Shown here in pieces: positions 35,376 through 46,413 of a DNA stretch of 64,000 nt (position 1 is its first letter; each line of letters starts with the position of its first letter). Where the stretch lies: positions 462,890-526,889 of the forward strand of contig WMCF01000018.1 of NCBI GenBank assembly GCA_009792885.1, in the 5' to 3' direction. The stretch comes from Eremophila alpestris peregrina. Its lineage: Eukaryota > Chordata > Aves > Passeriformes > Alaudidae. Made by a program: the position numbers and the translations under genes. The notes under the pieces were generated by a model. The model did not search any database, had not been told where the DNA came from, and was given only the letters and a program-made list of their open reading frames with translations.

Positions 35376-38329
35376 CTGAAAGAAAAGGGAAAGGCTAACA
35401 GTAATATGACATTCTAGTCAGTACTGGAAATACTACATAGTTGTATTTTTTCATTCTAAATGTTAGGAGCATAAATTTAAAGTAGCAAACTTGCAAATAT
35501 CTGATTCTCTACGAAGTCCTGCAGAAACAAGAGAAGTCAAAAGATATATTTTATCTGGGGGAGAGAGGATTTCCAATTGCGGATTTATTTCACCTCCACA
35601 CTTGTCCTAGATAAATTGGTCTTAAAATTATAATTAAGCAAAATAATGACTGCAAAATGGGTGTAATGTGGTAAGCTTTATCTAACATAGAAACATCTGT
35701 AAGACTTCAGACACACAATCCCATTTTATACATGAACACTACACAAATTCTGGTACAACATTTTAGGTATAAGCTTTCTACCACTGCACTGAATGTGTGC
35801 ACATGAAAAAGCCTCTAAGTACTTGGGACTTCCTGCCTGTAGTAAAGATGTTAATTTGCTTCATGATAGCTAATTACTCTGCTTTGAAAGTCAGCAATAA
35901 CCTCCAGACCAGAACTGGCTGTGCACACCAACATCCAGCAAATGTCCATGATGCACTGCTATGAGCAGCCCATCTTTTCTTCAGAGCTTACAACTGCGAG
36001 ATAAGATTGATTCTAGCCATGATTCATAATGTAGATTGATAAAAAATTTTCAGGACAAAAACTGGAGTCCCAAAGACTAGTCTGCTTAATGATACTGCTT
36101 AAAAACAGATGGAACCTGTTAGCCTACCAAAGTGGGGGGAAAATTCAAATTGTGTTCTTTGGTAGTTAAGCATAACAAAAGCAGATATTCAAGAATATCA
36201 AGGTTTAGTGCATATTCAGACATGCCTGATTTTTTATTTCTGATGGGTTCCCCTAAATGCAAGACTGCCAGCTAAAATAAAGAGCATGTCAATGTATCTA
36301 TCATCTATTGCTGTCTTTGAACACTCATTTGTGAAAAACTTTACTGAACACCTCATGGTAACGCTCAAAAATGATTCAGTAAAATACAACAACATGGCAC
36401 CAGAGCTATTAGACCTGCTATTTGGCCAACCTGATGTGGGACAGAGCTACTGGTCTGGGCTCTCAAGGGCTTTTAAGGATACTGCAGTGTAAAAGTTATT
36501 TGAAGTGTATTAAGTAATGTTTGTGCCCTGTCTATTTCTGTAATACAGGCCAAGGCGCTGTATTAGATAAGTATATGAAATCACTTGTGATAGAAATGTC
36601 CAGAATTCACTGAAAGTAGGTATAAATAAATTCAGCTATATTATATGTACGTCTAAGACTAAAATTAGGAGGACACAATTTAATACACTCCATCTTTTCT
36701 TTAACAAACAAAAACCAGCAGCAAGCAGGAGATGAGCAGGAAGAATATACACAGCATAGCCTGGGATTAAACTGCATTAGCACAACTATGTGGGAAGCCT
36801 TCACCACTCCTACACATAATTCACGTAGTTCTAGATGGTCAAACTTGCTTAACTCATTGCAACAACTTTCCAAATCATACTCTAGAAGGCAACTAACAGA
36901 CACTTTGCTAGCAGCAAGACTGGATTTTTTTCCTGCTTTTACTCATTATCATAGCAAGTTCCACAGTAAAACTCAACAAAGAAGAACCAGTTTGGAGGGA
37001 AGATGCTACTGAAGAAGTTTTTGTAGATCCCTTCTGCTCCCTTCCACATGCTGGAGGTAAATGAAAGACTCACAGGTGGCCCAGGTGCTTGCCACACAAA
37101 AAGGGAAGAGTCAATGCACAAAAGCAGAACTAAGGCTGGAGTTTCAGTGAAAGGCAACATTGCAACATCGTAAGATGGGAGTTGCAGCAGATTTAACATC
37201 ATCTTCGTGAGAAGCACAGTACTCCTACAAGGCACTCAGGAAAGGACTGGACGTTGCAACTTAGAAGTCATACTTGTGACCATTTCCTATCAGGTGTTGG
37301 GATTTTAACAAAAACACAAAGAAACTTCCAAAGTAATAGTTTCTTAACCTGACCTTTCTGTACATGGTATTGATTTTTATACTGTACTCTTAAAAACTTA
37401 CAGCTCTGACACCTGCCTAATTTAAAATTTAACTTCCTAATGACATGCTCCTACACAGAAAACATTTTATTACAAACACAAAAACGCAGTACTAACTCAG
37501 GTTCAAGGTCCATCTGACACACTATCCTGTTTCTAATAAGAACTGCTAGTGGATGCATAGAGAACAAGAACAGAGTAAACATACAGCAACCATTCTTTGA
37601 TGTACTTTGCCAGCTGACAGCAATCTGCAGCTCTGGGATTTCCCATCTCCTTTTAAGTGTACAAATGTAAATATAAACACATCCACAATGAAGTCCAAAC
37701 CTAGTCAATGTCTGAAATCAGTTACATCAACTCCTCAGCATTTAGGTTACTGCTTTACTCCTTTTCATACAGATGAAAAAACTGGCACAGTTCAAAGTGA
37801 TGACTCTCATTCACTCATTTCCTAGCTCTACACGATTAAATCACAAACCCTAAATTAACTGTTGCTTTAAGACAGCTTTTAGAAGCTACATGCAGTCACA
37901 CACCCTGAATGCAAAAATATCTTAAACCAAACAGTGACATCTAGCAAAATCCTAATGTTAATTCTAAGTGAAGTTATACATTTGATCATCCACATCAATT
38001 AAGGACAAAGAATATTTGCAGTGAGTGAATAAACTAGTAGCAAATTGAGTAAGATATTTCTATAAATATGGCCAAGACATAATAACCCTGCATAAAAGGG
38101 GCCTGATGGCTGACAATACTTTATTTTAAAATTAACACCTACAAAACAACATGTCTCATTAATAGGGGCTCTTGATCTAAGCAAACTTAAAATAAGAACT
38201 CTAGACCTCATTCAAAAAACCTAACAGTAAAAAACAAACTCTGAATTCAGCCACCAAAGACAGCCATGAGGTCTAATGATGTTGATCCCCACTGCCTGGA
38301 CTGTTCAGTCTTCTTCAAAGGGAAGAATT
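35376..38329. other. Presumed intronic; expected place of the missing start-codon exon
   Basis: A minus-strand donor (GCT/GTAAGT) near 37,400 closes an open stretch of about 50 bp after a TTTTCTGTGTAG acceptor, but its phase does not fit the 35.3 kb candidate. No exon with an ATG and a phase-2 exit was found. Confidence 0.4.
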
Positions 38330-38436
38330 CTGGTGCTGGGTGATACGGTTTACTGCTTTAGGGGTTACAGTGTTGACGGGTTCATGGTTGGACTTGTTCT
38401 TCAAGGTATGCTCCAACCTTGCCGATTCTATGATCA
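38330..38436 (+). mobile_element. CR1 LINE 3' tail, plus strand
   Basis: The motif TTCATGGTTGGACTTGTTCT, a degenerate AAGGT..CTCCAACCTT and the end GATTCTATGATC match the 3' terminus of avian CR1 in forward orientation. The element lies about 400 bp left of the CpG island. The 5' boundary is uncertain and could reach about 38,270. Confidence 0.7.
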
Positions 38437-39316
38437 CTGAAATTTATTGCCCCTGAAGTTATCTTACAGTTTACTTAGAGAGAAGAAAATGCAAAGGTAT
38501 GTCAAGTTGTTTATAAAATCAACTCAATTAAAAAGCTCTGGAAGCACAGAAAGGCAGGTTGCTGTAAGCACAGGTAAAACAAAGCTAGGAAATCAGAAGC
38601 GAAAGCAAACAAGAAGCGTGCAAAGGCATCTACTGCTCTTCCCAGCTCTTTCCTCAAATACTATCTACCTTCTCCATATGCAACGCGCCAAATTAATAGC
38701 TATTTATTGCTCCACGCAGATTAAATGCAGGCATTAACAGCAGTTAGCCTCACAGGTGAATTAAGTTACTACCAGCCAATTCATAAAAACGCTTCCTGTT
38801 CCCGATACCCCATAAATTGAAGTTGATAGGTCTCCAGAGCCCGGCTGCGCAGCCCGGTGTCCCTTAATGGCTCAGTCACATCCATTACTTGTCTGAACGA
38901 GCTCTGCGCAACGAATCCCGGCAGCCCGGCAGGTTTTAAAAGCCGGGGCACTCGCCGTGATTAGATCCACCATGAGCTCCCCCGCCCGCTCCCGCGCTGC
39001 CCGCGGGGGGGTCTCCGGGACCCGGCGCTGCCCGCACGGAGCCGCCCGCCCCGGGGAGCCCCGCGGGCAGGGGAGCGGCTCCCGGGGGGCTGCCCGGGGA
39101 GGCGGGGGACAGGACCGCCTCGGAACCGGCCCCCTCCACCGCGCCCCCGGGACCGAGCGGCCACAGCCCGGCACCTGCCGCATCCCCCCGCTATCCCGAC
39201 GACCCCTCCCGTGGGAAATCCCTTCGGCGCACCGCCGCGAGCGCTTCGGAGCCCCCCGCCGCGACCCTCGCCAGCTCGCGGACCCTCGCCAGCTGCAGCG
39301 GGGCTGCGGCTCGTAC

Positions 39317-39445
39317 CTGTGGCCGGGCCTGACGCGCGGGTGCCGCTCCGCTCCGTCTACCCACGGCTCGGCTCGCCCCGGCTCCGCGTCGCCGCCGCCG
39401 CCGCCGCGCTGGGCCGGGCCGGGCGCGCCGCGCGCCGCCCACCGG
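39317..39445 (-). other. Predicted non-coding first exon, minus-strand gene
   Basis: The exon ends in CCACAG followed by GTACGAG, a good 5' splice site (donor bases at 39,311-39,316). It contains a GGC/GCC trinucleotide run (39,391-39,408), common in vertebrate 5' UTRs, and no ATG between the inferred start site and the donor. The right boundary is only estimated from the CCAAT boxes. If transcription started further upstream, an ATG at 39,551-39,553 would open an Arg/Ala/Pro/Gly-rich frame. That reads as composition rather than protein, so I treat the exon as 5' UTR. Confidence 0.45.
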
Positions 39446-39510
39446 GGCGGGGCCCGAGCAGCCCAACGGCCGCGCGCCCACGGCCCGCCCGCTCCCGGGG
39501 CCCGCGCGCC

Positions 39511-39597
39511 ATTGGCCGGCGGAGGGAGGGGCCGCGCGGGGCCGCGCCGCCATTGGCCGCGGCGGAGGCGGGGCCCCGCCCCGGGGGGCGCGTGACG
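39511..39597 (-). promoter_or_regulatory. Paired CCAAT boxes, GC box and TGACG half-site
   Basis: Two copies of GCCAAT on the minus strand lie 41 bp apart, which suits NF-Y binding. A GC box (GGGGCCCCGCCCC-type, 39,565-39,583) and a TGACG half-site (39,593-39,597) sit just upstream in minus-strand terms. NF-Y sites are usually 60-100 bp upstream of the start site, which would place a minus-strand start near 39,430-39,450. That position is inferred and not seen directly. Confidence 0.55.
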
Positions 39598-39639
39598 CCG
39601 AGTGGCGGGGCTGGGCCGCGGGTCCCGCGCCGGGAGCCC

Positions 39640-39785
39640 CCGGGGATGAGCCCCCTCAGGGATGAGCCCTCCCCTTCAAGATGAGCCCCCCCGCTCAGGA
39701 ATGAGTTCTTCCCCCGCCAGGGATGAGTCCCCGCCTCAGGATGAGCCCCACCCCAGGGATGAGCCCCCTCAGGAGTGAGCCACCT
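39640..39785. repeat. GC-rich minisatellite, about eight units
   Basis: Degenerate tandem units of 15-21 bp with core GGGATGAGCCCC start near 39,644, 39,659, 39,680, 39,699, 39,720, 39,739, 39,757 and 39,772. The array lies on the right shoulder of the CpG island, on the side facing away from the inferred minus-strand transcript. Units differ by substitutions and by variable C/T-rich spacers. No protein role is apparent. Confidence 0.85.
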
Positions 39786-40379
39786 CACGGCGCGCCCAGC
39801 GCGGGCCGCGGGATCCCCCCGGGGTCCGCCGCCAGGGCTGCCAAAAATTCATTACGGCTCCGCAGGAGAGCGAATGCAAAGCTCTTCACACTGTTACCAT
39901 TTGTGCTGTTAAGCGTCTTCCTATTTTTGTTTTATTTATTTTGCCAATGTATTTCAAGTCTTTGAGTTGGAGCACCTTTGCATACACTTATTTTCCTCCC
40001 TAGAAATTTGTTAAAATTAAAATCTTCTTTGGACCTTTTTAGCAGCAGAGCCCTCAGACCTTGCAGGCAAAGGTTGTAAACCATCGGTCAGGGCTGTGCG
40101 CAGGGAAACAGCAGTGATCTGCAGCAGCTGTTTGTCCAAGCCCGGAAAGCAGCAGTGACGAAGCTAATTAATTCATTTGTCAGCTCCGTGCCTTCAGTTT
40201 AATGTACATGCTAGCAGTGAACCACATTATTTCACTGCAGTCCAACTATTTTGGGGTAATGCGACGATGTTCCTCTAATGCTTACTGAAAATATCCTTAA
40301 AAGGTACGGTGGGAAAAGAATACTTCGGTTCGCTTCTCCTGCTGGGTTTTGTTTCCTTCTGTTTTGTTTCACTCTGAAT

Positions 40380-40520
40380 CCTCAACGCTAAAGCAGAGAC
40401 GATCGCTCGGGCTGGGTCCGCTGTGCCCCCAGCCCTGATGCGGGACCTCCCGGCGCTGCGGGGCCGGGGAACACCGCGCTGCTCCAAGAGGGAGCCGGGG
40501 CAGGAGCAGGACAAGTAAGG
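40380..40520. other. Secondary GC-rich patch with plus-strand donor-like site
   Basis: A roughly 140 bp GC-rich stretch follows the CpG island after some 500 bp of ordinary sequence. It ends with a plus-strand GTAAGG after ...GGACAA (about 40,511-40,518), which could be a splice donor of an upstream-antisense or divergent non-coding transcript. No coding frame or start site is clear. The call rests on composition and one splice-like site. Confidence 0.25.
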
Positions 40521-40702
40521 CTGTTGGTATGCGGCTGAGAGATGGACAGGGCTTGGCCGCTGGCAAGCTGGGTGGCTTCCCCAGAAGAGGCTGCAGTCCT
40601 ACCTGTGCGTGAACGAACGAGACTTTACTCATTCAGTGAATCTATTCTTAATGAGTTTGCTTTTCATGTAAGAAAATATGCCAAGGACTCTTTCAGTCTT
40701 TT

Positions 40703-41369
40703 TCAAGCAAAGGAATACACTGGTATTATAAATATGTGTGTTTGCAACAGCAGTGCTGTCCAACATCCACACCATTTAGTACACTGGACTGCCAGCCTGC
40801 AGAAGTGTTCCCTAGTATCTACAGCATGCTGTACTAGTTCCTGGCTAATCTCTTCAAAATATGTCATTACAGGTGGTTTGGGACAGCTGTAATTCTCCTG
40901 CACTGAGAGGGGCCTTTCAGCATTATCTTCAATCAGCATTTTGAATGAAGTGCTTAATTGTGCCAAAATTCATTGCAATACATAAGCGGTTCCAGAAGAC
41001 GAGTTTCTTACAGTTTCCTCTCATGTCTTTTATTACTAGACATATGGTTCTGTAGTGTATAATGCAACTACTCTCATTCAGCTTCCTTTGGCATTTGTTC
41101 CTATTCAGTTTAAAATTGCAGTATTTGCACACTACCCGATTACAGGATTTTGTTATGTTGTCAATCATTTTTGTTTCAATGAGCAAATCATTAACAATTA
41201 CTTCCCTTTTATCCATATCTTCAAAGACAGGACATGGTCCTTCCTTTTGTGATCCATCAGCAGCTGAAGCATTCCTGAATGGAAACCTGTTGAACATACA
41301 TGGTTCGTTTTTGAATAAGTTATTCTCAAAGCCAGTAGTGTAATTACAGTGCCTAGAAAAGCTAGACAC
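40703..41369 (-). pseudogene. Two overlapping minus-strand frames, possible decayed gene
   Basis: A 146-codon frame (41,369 to 40,929) and an 87-codon frame (40,966 to 40,703) overlap by about 38 bp on the minus strand, so one single-frame slip would join them. The first contains a cysteine-rich run (SCNRVVCKYCNFKLNRNKC) and a potential N-glycosylation site (NESS); the second has several spaced cysteines (CTKWCGC). No family was recognised. In AT-rich DNA a frame of 146 codons can arise by chance about once per window, so this is only a possible decayed coding sequence. It lies just right of the CpG island. Confidence 0.2.
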
Positions 41370-43032
41370 ATCAAATGTAGCTCAGTTCCTGGATGAATAC
41401 ATATTTTTTGTGGGTTTTGAGATCACATTTTAAACATTCATCTCACTGTCCTTTTAAAGAAATGTTTCACAAGATTAAACAAATGCCAAGCTAATAATTT
41501 CCTTCTTGTAATGCTGAGTACCACCCAAGTACTTTTTCATATCTTAAGACTTAACCTCACTTGGAAAATTAATTTTCAAAGAAATAGTTCTGAGTTCTGA
41601 TACTTTATATGCAAACTTTTAGTTGCAGTCAGGCTGTTGTTGGAGAAATTTAAATTCCCCAGGATGAAAGTGCTGACAGACACTAAGCAACAAAACTCCA
41701 AAACACGGCTTCCAGCCAGAAAGATGAATTGCCATTGTGCCCATCCATGTATTATCCTTCCTTTCCAATTGTATGATTTGGCAAGAGTGAGTTGAGCCCT
41801 CTGTTGGTTTTGAAAAAAGATTCTCCACAGATCCAAAGCAAAGCAACTCCTGTAGGCTGAACACTCAGTAATAGCAAACGTGATGAAACTAAGGAGACAA
41901 TGAAGAATTTTCCACAGGTCAGTGCTTTTTCCAAACCCAGGGGCTTTTCCAAACATTCTTCAAAGAACATTTTTTGGCATGACTTTGGCTAAGAACTAAG
42001 CATCTCAAAATTATTAAATCAGTCCAAGTCTGAAAGTTTAAGAGCCAGACTAAAAAAAAAAATGGTTAGGGAGGTAAATTTAGGCAGGTTGGATGACCTG
42101 TTCCTTTTCATTTCTTCCCATAGGTTTTTCTGGTGGAAAATGGCAGGAAGAAATATGACACTTGAGAAGCTGTTGAGACACACTGGTCCCCAAAACTCTT
42201 TAGACATGACTGATATGTCTGAGTTATTTTCTTCTGTCTTGCTGACATGGTTGGAAATTTGCAAAGGCAGCATCCTACATCTCTTTCAGGGGGATGCAAC
42301 AGTAGAAAGACATCTCAGGTGGTACCATGTCTGCATATCACTGTACACATTCCACCCACAGAATCTTCCTGGTTGCCTCTAAAGATTTAGCCCATCACAA
42401 GGTGTTGGCATCTCTCTTTTCAGTTGCTAAGTTGTTGTTACAAGGCAGTTAAAAACATATTAAATACTTTCCTAAAATTATCTTTCCATGCAGGCAGTTG
42501 CTGTATTTGGCACAAAGATATTATATGATCAGTAATGGGAAGTGAAACTGAGCCAGTTTCTCTTCAAAGTGTAGCCAGCCCTAAGGGACAATTTGAGAAC
42601 TCCTGCTTCAAATATGTTTAGTTGTGTGTGTTTAGAAACTGCTTTGGTGTTGTTCACCTCCTGACACTGACACTTTTGCTGTGCATAGCTGAGATTCTTG
42701 CATAATTTAACAGAGCCATCTCAGGTGTCTCCCACTCTGTTCCCAGCATTCAAGCTGTGTTCTCTGGATTGTGGCACACAGTTTGTGGTACATTACATTT
42801 ACTGAAGAGAGTTTACCAGACTTGCTTATTTAGAAAATTTTCGAGAAAACAGGTTGGATGGGTTTTTTTTCAATCACATCTATTAGATTTGCTCCAAAAA
42901 TACTTATGACAGCTGTCTTCAGCCAAGTTTATTTCCTTGATTTTTCTCTGATATGAGTATGAAAAATATTTTTCTATTTTTCATCTTGAATTCCAACATT
43001 GTTGGTGCAAGTGAAATAAATAGTTGTAGACA

Positions 43033-43131
43033 TCTTTTTTTTTTTCTGTTGCATTTTAAATCCTTGTTTTGGGTTTTTTTTTTTATTTGGTTGGTTGGTT
43101 TTTGGGTTTTTTGGGTTTTTTTTTTTTTTGT
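43033..43131. repeat. T/G-rich low-complexity tract
   Basis: Long T runs broken by TTGG and GGG triplets (TTGGTTGGTTGGTTTTTGGG). The GGG groups are too few and too spread for a firm G-quadruplex call. Confidence 0.85.
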
Positions 43132-43221
43132 GTTACTGTTTCATCTTCATAGTTTTCCAGCAGACAGGCTTGTGGATAGCACAAAGGACTGACTGAATAG
43201 AACTGGAACCAGCAAAATATC

Positions 43222-43300
43222 TGTTTCAGTCATTGCAAACTGAGGATCCTGGAAAATATAATGTTTCAGTCATTGCAAATCAAGGATACTGGAAAATATG
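43222..43300. repeat. Tandem duplication of about 39 bp
   Basis: TGTTTCAGTCATTGCAAA begins both copies (43,222 and 43,262) and GGAAAATAT ends both, with a few substitutions between. It lies just downstream of a T/G-rich low-complexity tract. Confidence 0.9.
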
Positions 43301-43804
43301 TTAAAATGGTTTCATTTATTTAAGGCATATTTAGTTTGTTTTCTCACTTTTTCCTATTATAATTGCAAAACCTTCTGAATTTTTTTGTTCAGCAGTACTC
43401 TGAATTATTGCTATCTAGATATAGTAAATGAATTATGTGAATTATTTTATTGGAAGAACATGCACATTCATGTGTACACATTATTTGCCTGGTCTTCCTC
43501 TTACAGATGCAACTTGTAGTAACATCCTAGTTTGTTAAAGCAAAAAGCTGCTCTAGAGATTCCACATTTCTGACTGATACAGTAGAAATGTCATGCTTGT
43601 GTAGAGCACGTGGAGCTTGAATGCAGTAATATGAATAAATATTGAAATGTGTTGAACATTAGTTTTTGTTGGTTTAGGTTGAGAAATTTTTCTAGCTGGT
43701 CATAAAGTAATTTTAATTTTCTTCTTTCATTATATTTATAAAAGTCTCAAAATACATAATTTTTTCCCCTTCACCTTGTAAAATTTTTCTGTCTATAGTG
43801 TTAG

Positions 43805-45970
43805 TCATGGAATACTAGGTTGGAAGGGACCTGAAGGATTATCTGGTCCAACCTTTCTTGGCAAAAGCATCATCCAGACCAGATGGTTCAGCACCCTGCC
43901 CAGACTAATCTTAAAAGTGTCCAAAGTTGGGAAAACCACCACTTTTTTGGGGAGATTACTCCAGTGGTTGATTGTTCTTGTGAAAAATATTCCTCTTGTG
44001 TCCAATTGGAATTTCTGTGGATATAACTTGTACTCATTACCCTTTGTCTTTTCCATGTGTCTCATTTTGAAAATTGTCTTTATCTTCTTTGTAACCACCC
44101 CTTCAATACAAGAACCATTACCTCCATCAGATCTCCCCTGAGCCTTCTTATCTTAGGACTGATCAAGCCCAGTTATCCCAGCCTTTCCTCACATGGTGGG
44201 CTTTGAGCCCTTGGATCATCTTTTGGCCTTTCTCTGGACCCTCTCCAGCTGCCCACCTATTTTTTGTGTAGCAAGGACAAAAACTGAATTCACTGTTCCA
44301 GGTGTAGTCTGGCAAGTGCAGAGTAGAGCAGGATGATGACATCTTTATCTCTGCTGGTAATGCCCTTGTTGATTCAGCCCAGGATCTTGTTGGCTTCTTT
44401 GCTACAGTAGCAGACTGTGCACTCATATTCCACTGCTTGTCCATCCAGGCCAGGTTCTTTTCTTTTCTTCTCCCCAGCAGCTGATAGATCCCAACCTGTG
44501 CTGCACTCACGGATTAAACTTTTCCAGGTGCAAGGCCTTACACTTGTCCTTTTTAACTTTATAAGGTTCTTGGTAGCTCACTCTTCCAGCCTATCCAGGT
44601 CTTCCTGCAGGGTGGCTCTTTATCTAAAATGTCCAGCCTCCCACTCAGTTTAGGGGAAGTGAAATTCATCATGGAGCACTTGACCCCATCATCCAGATCA
44701 CTTTTGAAGATACCAAACAGTGCTAGGCGCAATATTGATCCCTGGGAGGCCCCACTTGTGGCAAGTTGCCAGCTGGAAAAAGAGCTCTTTGTCACTCTGC
44801 TCTGGGTGCAGCCTCTCAGCCAGCTCTCCACCCTCGGTGTGGACTCTTGTCTGGAACATAACACCTCAGTTCTCTACGAGGAGCCTGACAGAAACTGTAT
44901 CGAGAGCCTTGGAGAAAGGCAGATAGATAACGTCCATGGCTCAACCCACATCAACTGAACAGGTTACTTTGTTGTAGAAGGTGATCAGGTTTGTCAAATA
45001 CCATTTACCCTTGCTGAACCCATGCTGGCTTTCCCTAACTACATACTTCATCTGGTAAGAGGATTCCTTCCACAATTTCCCCAGAGACTGAAGTAAGACT
45101 GATGGGCCTAGAATTTCCTGGAGCCTCCTTTTAGCCGTTCACATAGATGGGTGTGACACTAGTCTTCTGGAATGTCCCCAGTCCCCACAGCTTCTCAAAG
45201 CTTGAGGAGAGTGGCCTCATAACAACATGAACCAGCTCCTGACACCCTTGGGTGGATATTGTCAGGCTCCTTTGATTTGCAGGGGTCAAGTTCCTGTAGA
45301 GTTCATCCATCAACTCTTCATTCACTGATGGTGAGTCTGTATTTGCATCAATCTGAATTTTTGTTCCCAAGGCCTGGGGCTCAATAGTGCTGGTAAAGAG
45401 AGGTGAAGAAAACCTTGAGCCTTTAAGTGTTTGCAACAAATTCACCTCTCCTGTGTTACAATGGGCCAGTATTTCCCTTCGGTTTCTGCTTGTTGATTAC
45501 ACACCTGAAGAACCCTTCCTTGTTGTTTTTGACATCTCTGACCCATTTCAACTCAAGCTTTTGCTTTTCTGACTGCATCTCTGCACACCCCGGTAGTTCT
45601 CAATGAGTATTCATTTATTCATTAACTTTTCCATCTCTGGCACATGTCTCCTTTAGTTCTGAGCAAACACAGGACCTCTCAGTTAAGCCAAGGGGGTCTC
45701 TTGCTCCACTTACTTTCCTTGACTTTAAAGGGGATGAACACTTTGGGTTCCAGGAGAGCATTCTTGAAAAATTCTCAGCGCTCACTGACTCCTTTGTCTC
45801 CACAGAATCCCTCCCACCTGAGCTCTGAGTGAGTTAAGTTTGCTCTTCTGTGGTCTGAAACCTTTGTCTTAGCAGTAACCTTCAGTGCACTCAGCCAGAA
45901 CCCAGTGTTTTCGTATGGTACCACCTTTAGGATTTGTGGTGTATGATAATTTCTCCTCAGGATCCAGCTA
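43805..45970 (-). mobile_element. Long, old CR1 LINE, 5'-truncated, minus strand
   Basis: The left end (CATGGAATACTAGGTTGGAA) is the reverse complement of a CR1 3' terminus. The match to CR1 continues for about 2.1 kb through the 3' region and into reverse-transcriptase/endonuclease-derived sequence, with recognisable phrases such as ATCTCCCCTGAGCCTTCTTA (near 44,130), CCTGGGAGGCCCCACTTGT (near 44,739), CTGAACCCATGCTGGCTTTC (near 45,014) and GAACCCTTCCTTGTTG (near 45,510). All frames are broken by stops and indels, so it is inactive. Similarity fades beyond about 45,970; some to 46,500 may belong to it. The short open frames on both strands here are remnants or shadows of the element. Confidence 0.9.
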
Positions 45971-46375
45971 TCATAGAGGTACACACATCTTCAGATCTGA
46001 CCTTTTTATTCTGCATGCTCGGTGAGCTTACCATGGATGTTTTTGTTGTGCATAAGCTGTTTTTGAATATTCATGCAATTTTGATAAATAACCAAGCTCA
46101 ATTTTGTCCCTACTCCAAATATGTCTTGTTCTTCTTGCTCAGTGTTAAAGTTTTCCGTACTGCAAAACCATGCTGGTATCCTATCCATTCATACCACCAA
46201 GTTCTCACTTACGAACTAGGAGCTAAAGAAATTGATTGAGCAGAAATACAACAGTTTGTCTCACAACAATTTACCTGTCAGGTTGACACTTTGAATTTTG
46301 TTTTACATTGAATCCTTTCTGGGATGTCTTTCTCAGGAACTTGCTTCCAAACCATATCAGATAAGTTGTTCTCTG

Positions 46376-46413
46376 TATATATATGTATATAATATATATA
46401 TATATACACACAC
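46376..46413. repeat. TA/CA dinucleotide microsatellite
   Basis: Interrupted (TA)n running into a short (CA)n. It is likely length-polymorphic. Confidence 0.9.

Larger units (their letters stand above)
38830..39850. promoter_or_regulatory. CpG island with promoter elements
   Basis: About 1 kb of very GC-rich DNA with dense CpG, set in an otherwise AT-rich window. Seen inside it: two ATTGG boxes (CCAAT on the minus strand) at 39,511-39,515 and 39,552-39,556, 41 bp apart; GC boxes at about 39,444-39,452 and 39,565-39,583; a TGACG half-site (CREB/ATF-like) at 39,593-39,597; and a GCC run at 39,391-39,408. This combination is typical of a vertebrate housekeeping-type promoter. The CCAAT orientation and the splice donor at 39,316/39,317 favour minus-strand transcription. 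Bidirectional activity is possible and cannot be excluded by eye. The proline, arginine, glycine and alanine-rich open frames here are expected from base composition and are not called as proteins. Confidence 0.88.

Noticed and set aside
37400..37449. 50 bp minus-strand open stretch with GTAAGT donor
   Set aside because: Its exit phase does not fit the next candidate exon at 35.3 kb, and there is no ATG.
38872..39788. Several open frames of 67-212 codons on both strands in the CpG island
   Set aside because: They are Arg/Pro/Gly/Ala-rich, overlap in all frames and follow from extreme GC content and lack of stops.
43070..43131. Possible G-quadruplex in the T/G-rich tract
   Set aside because: There are too few closely spaced GGG runs.
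44163..46239. Numerous 60-115 codon frames on both strands
   Set aside because: They lie inside or beside the degenerate CR1 element and are its remnants or shadows, not genes.
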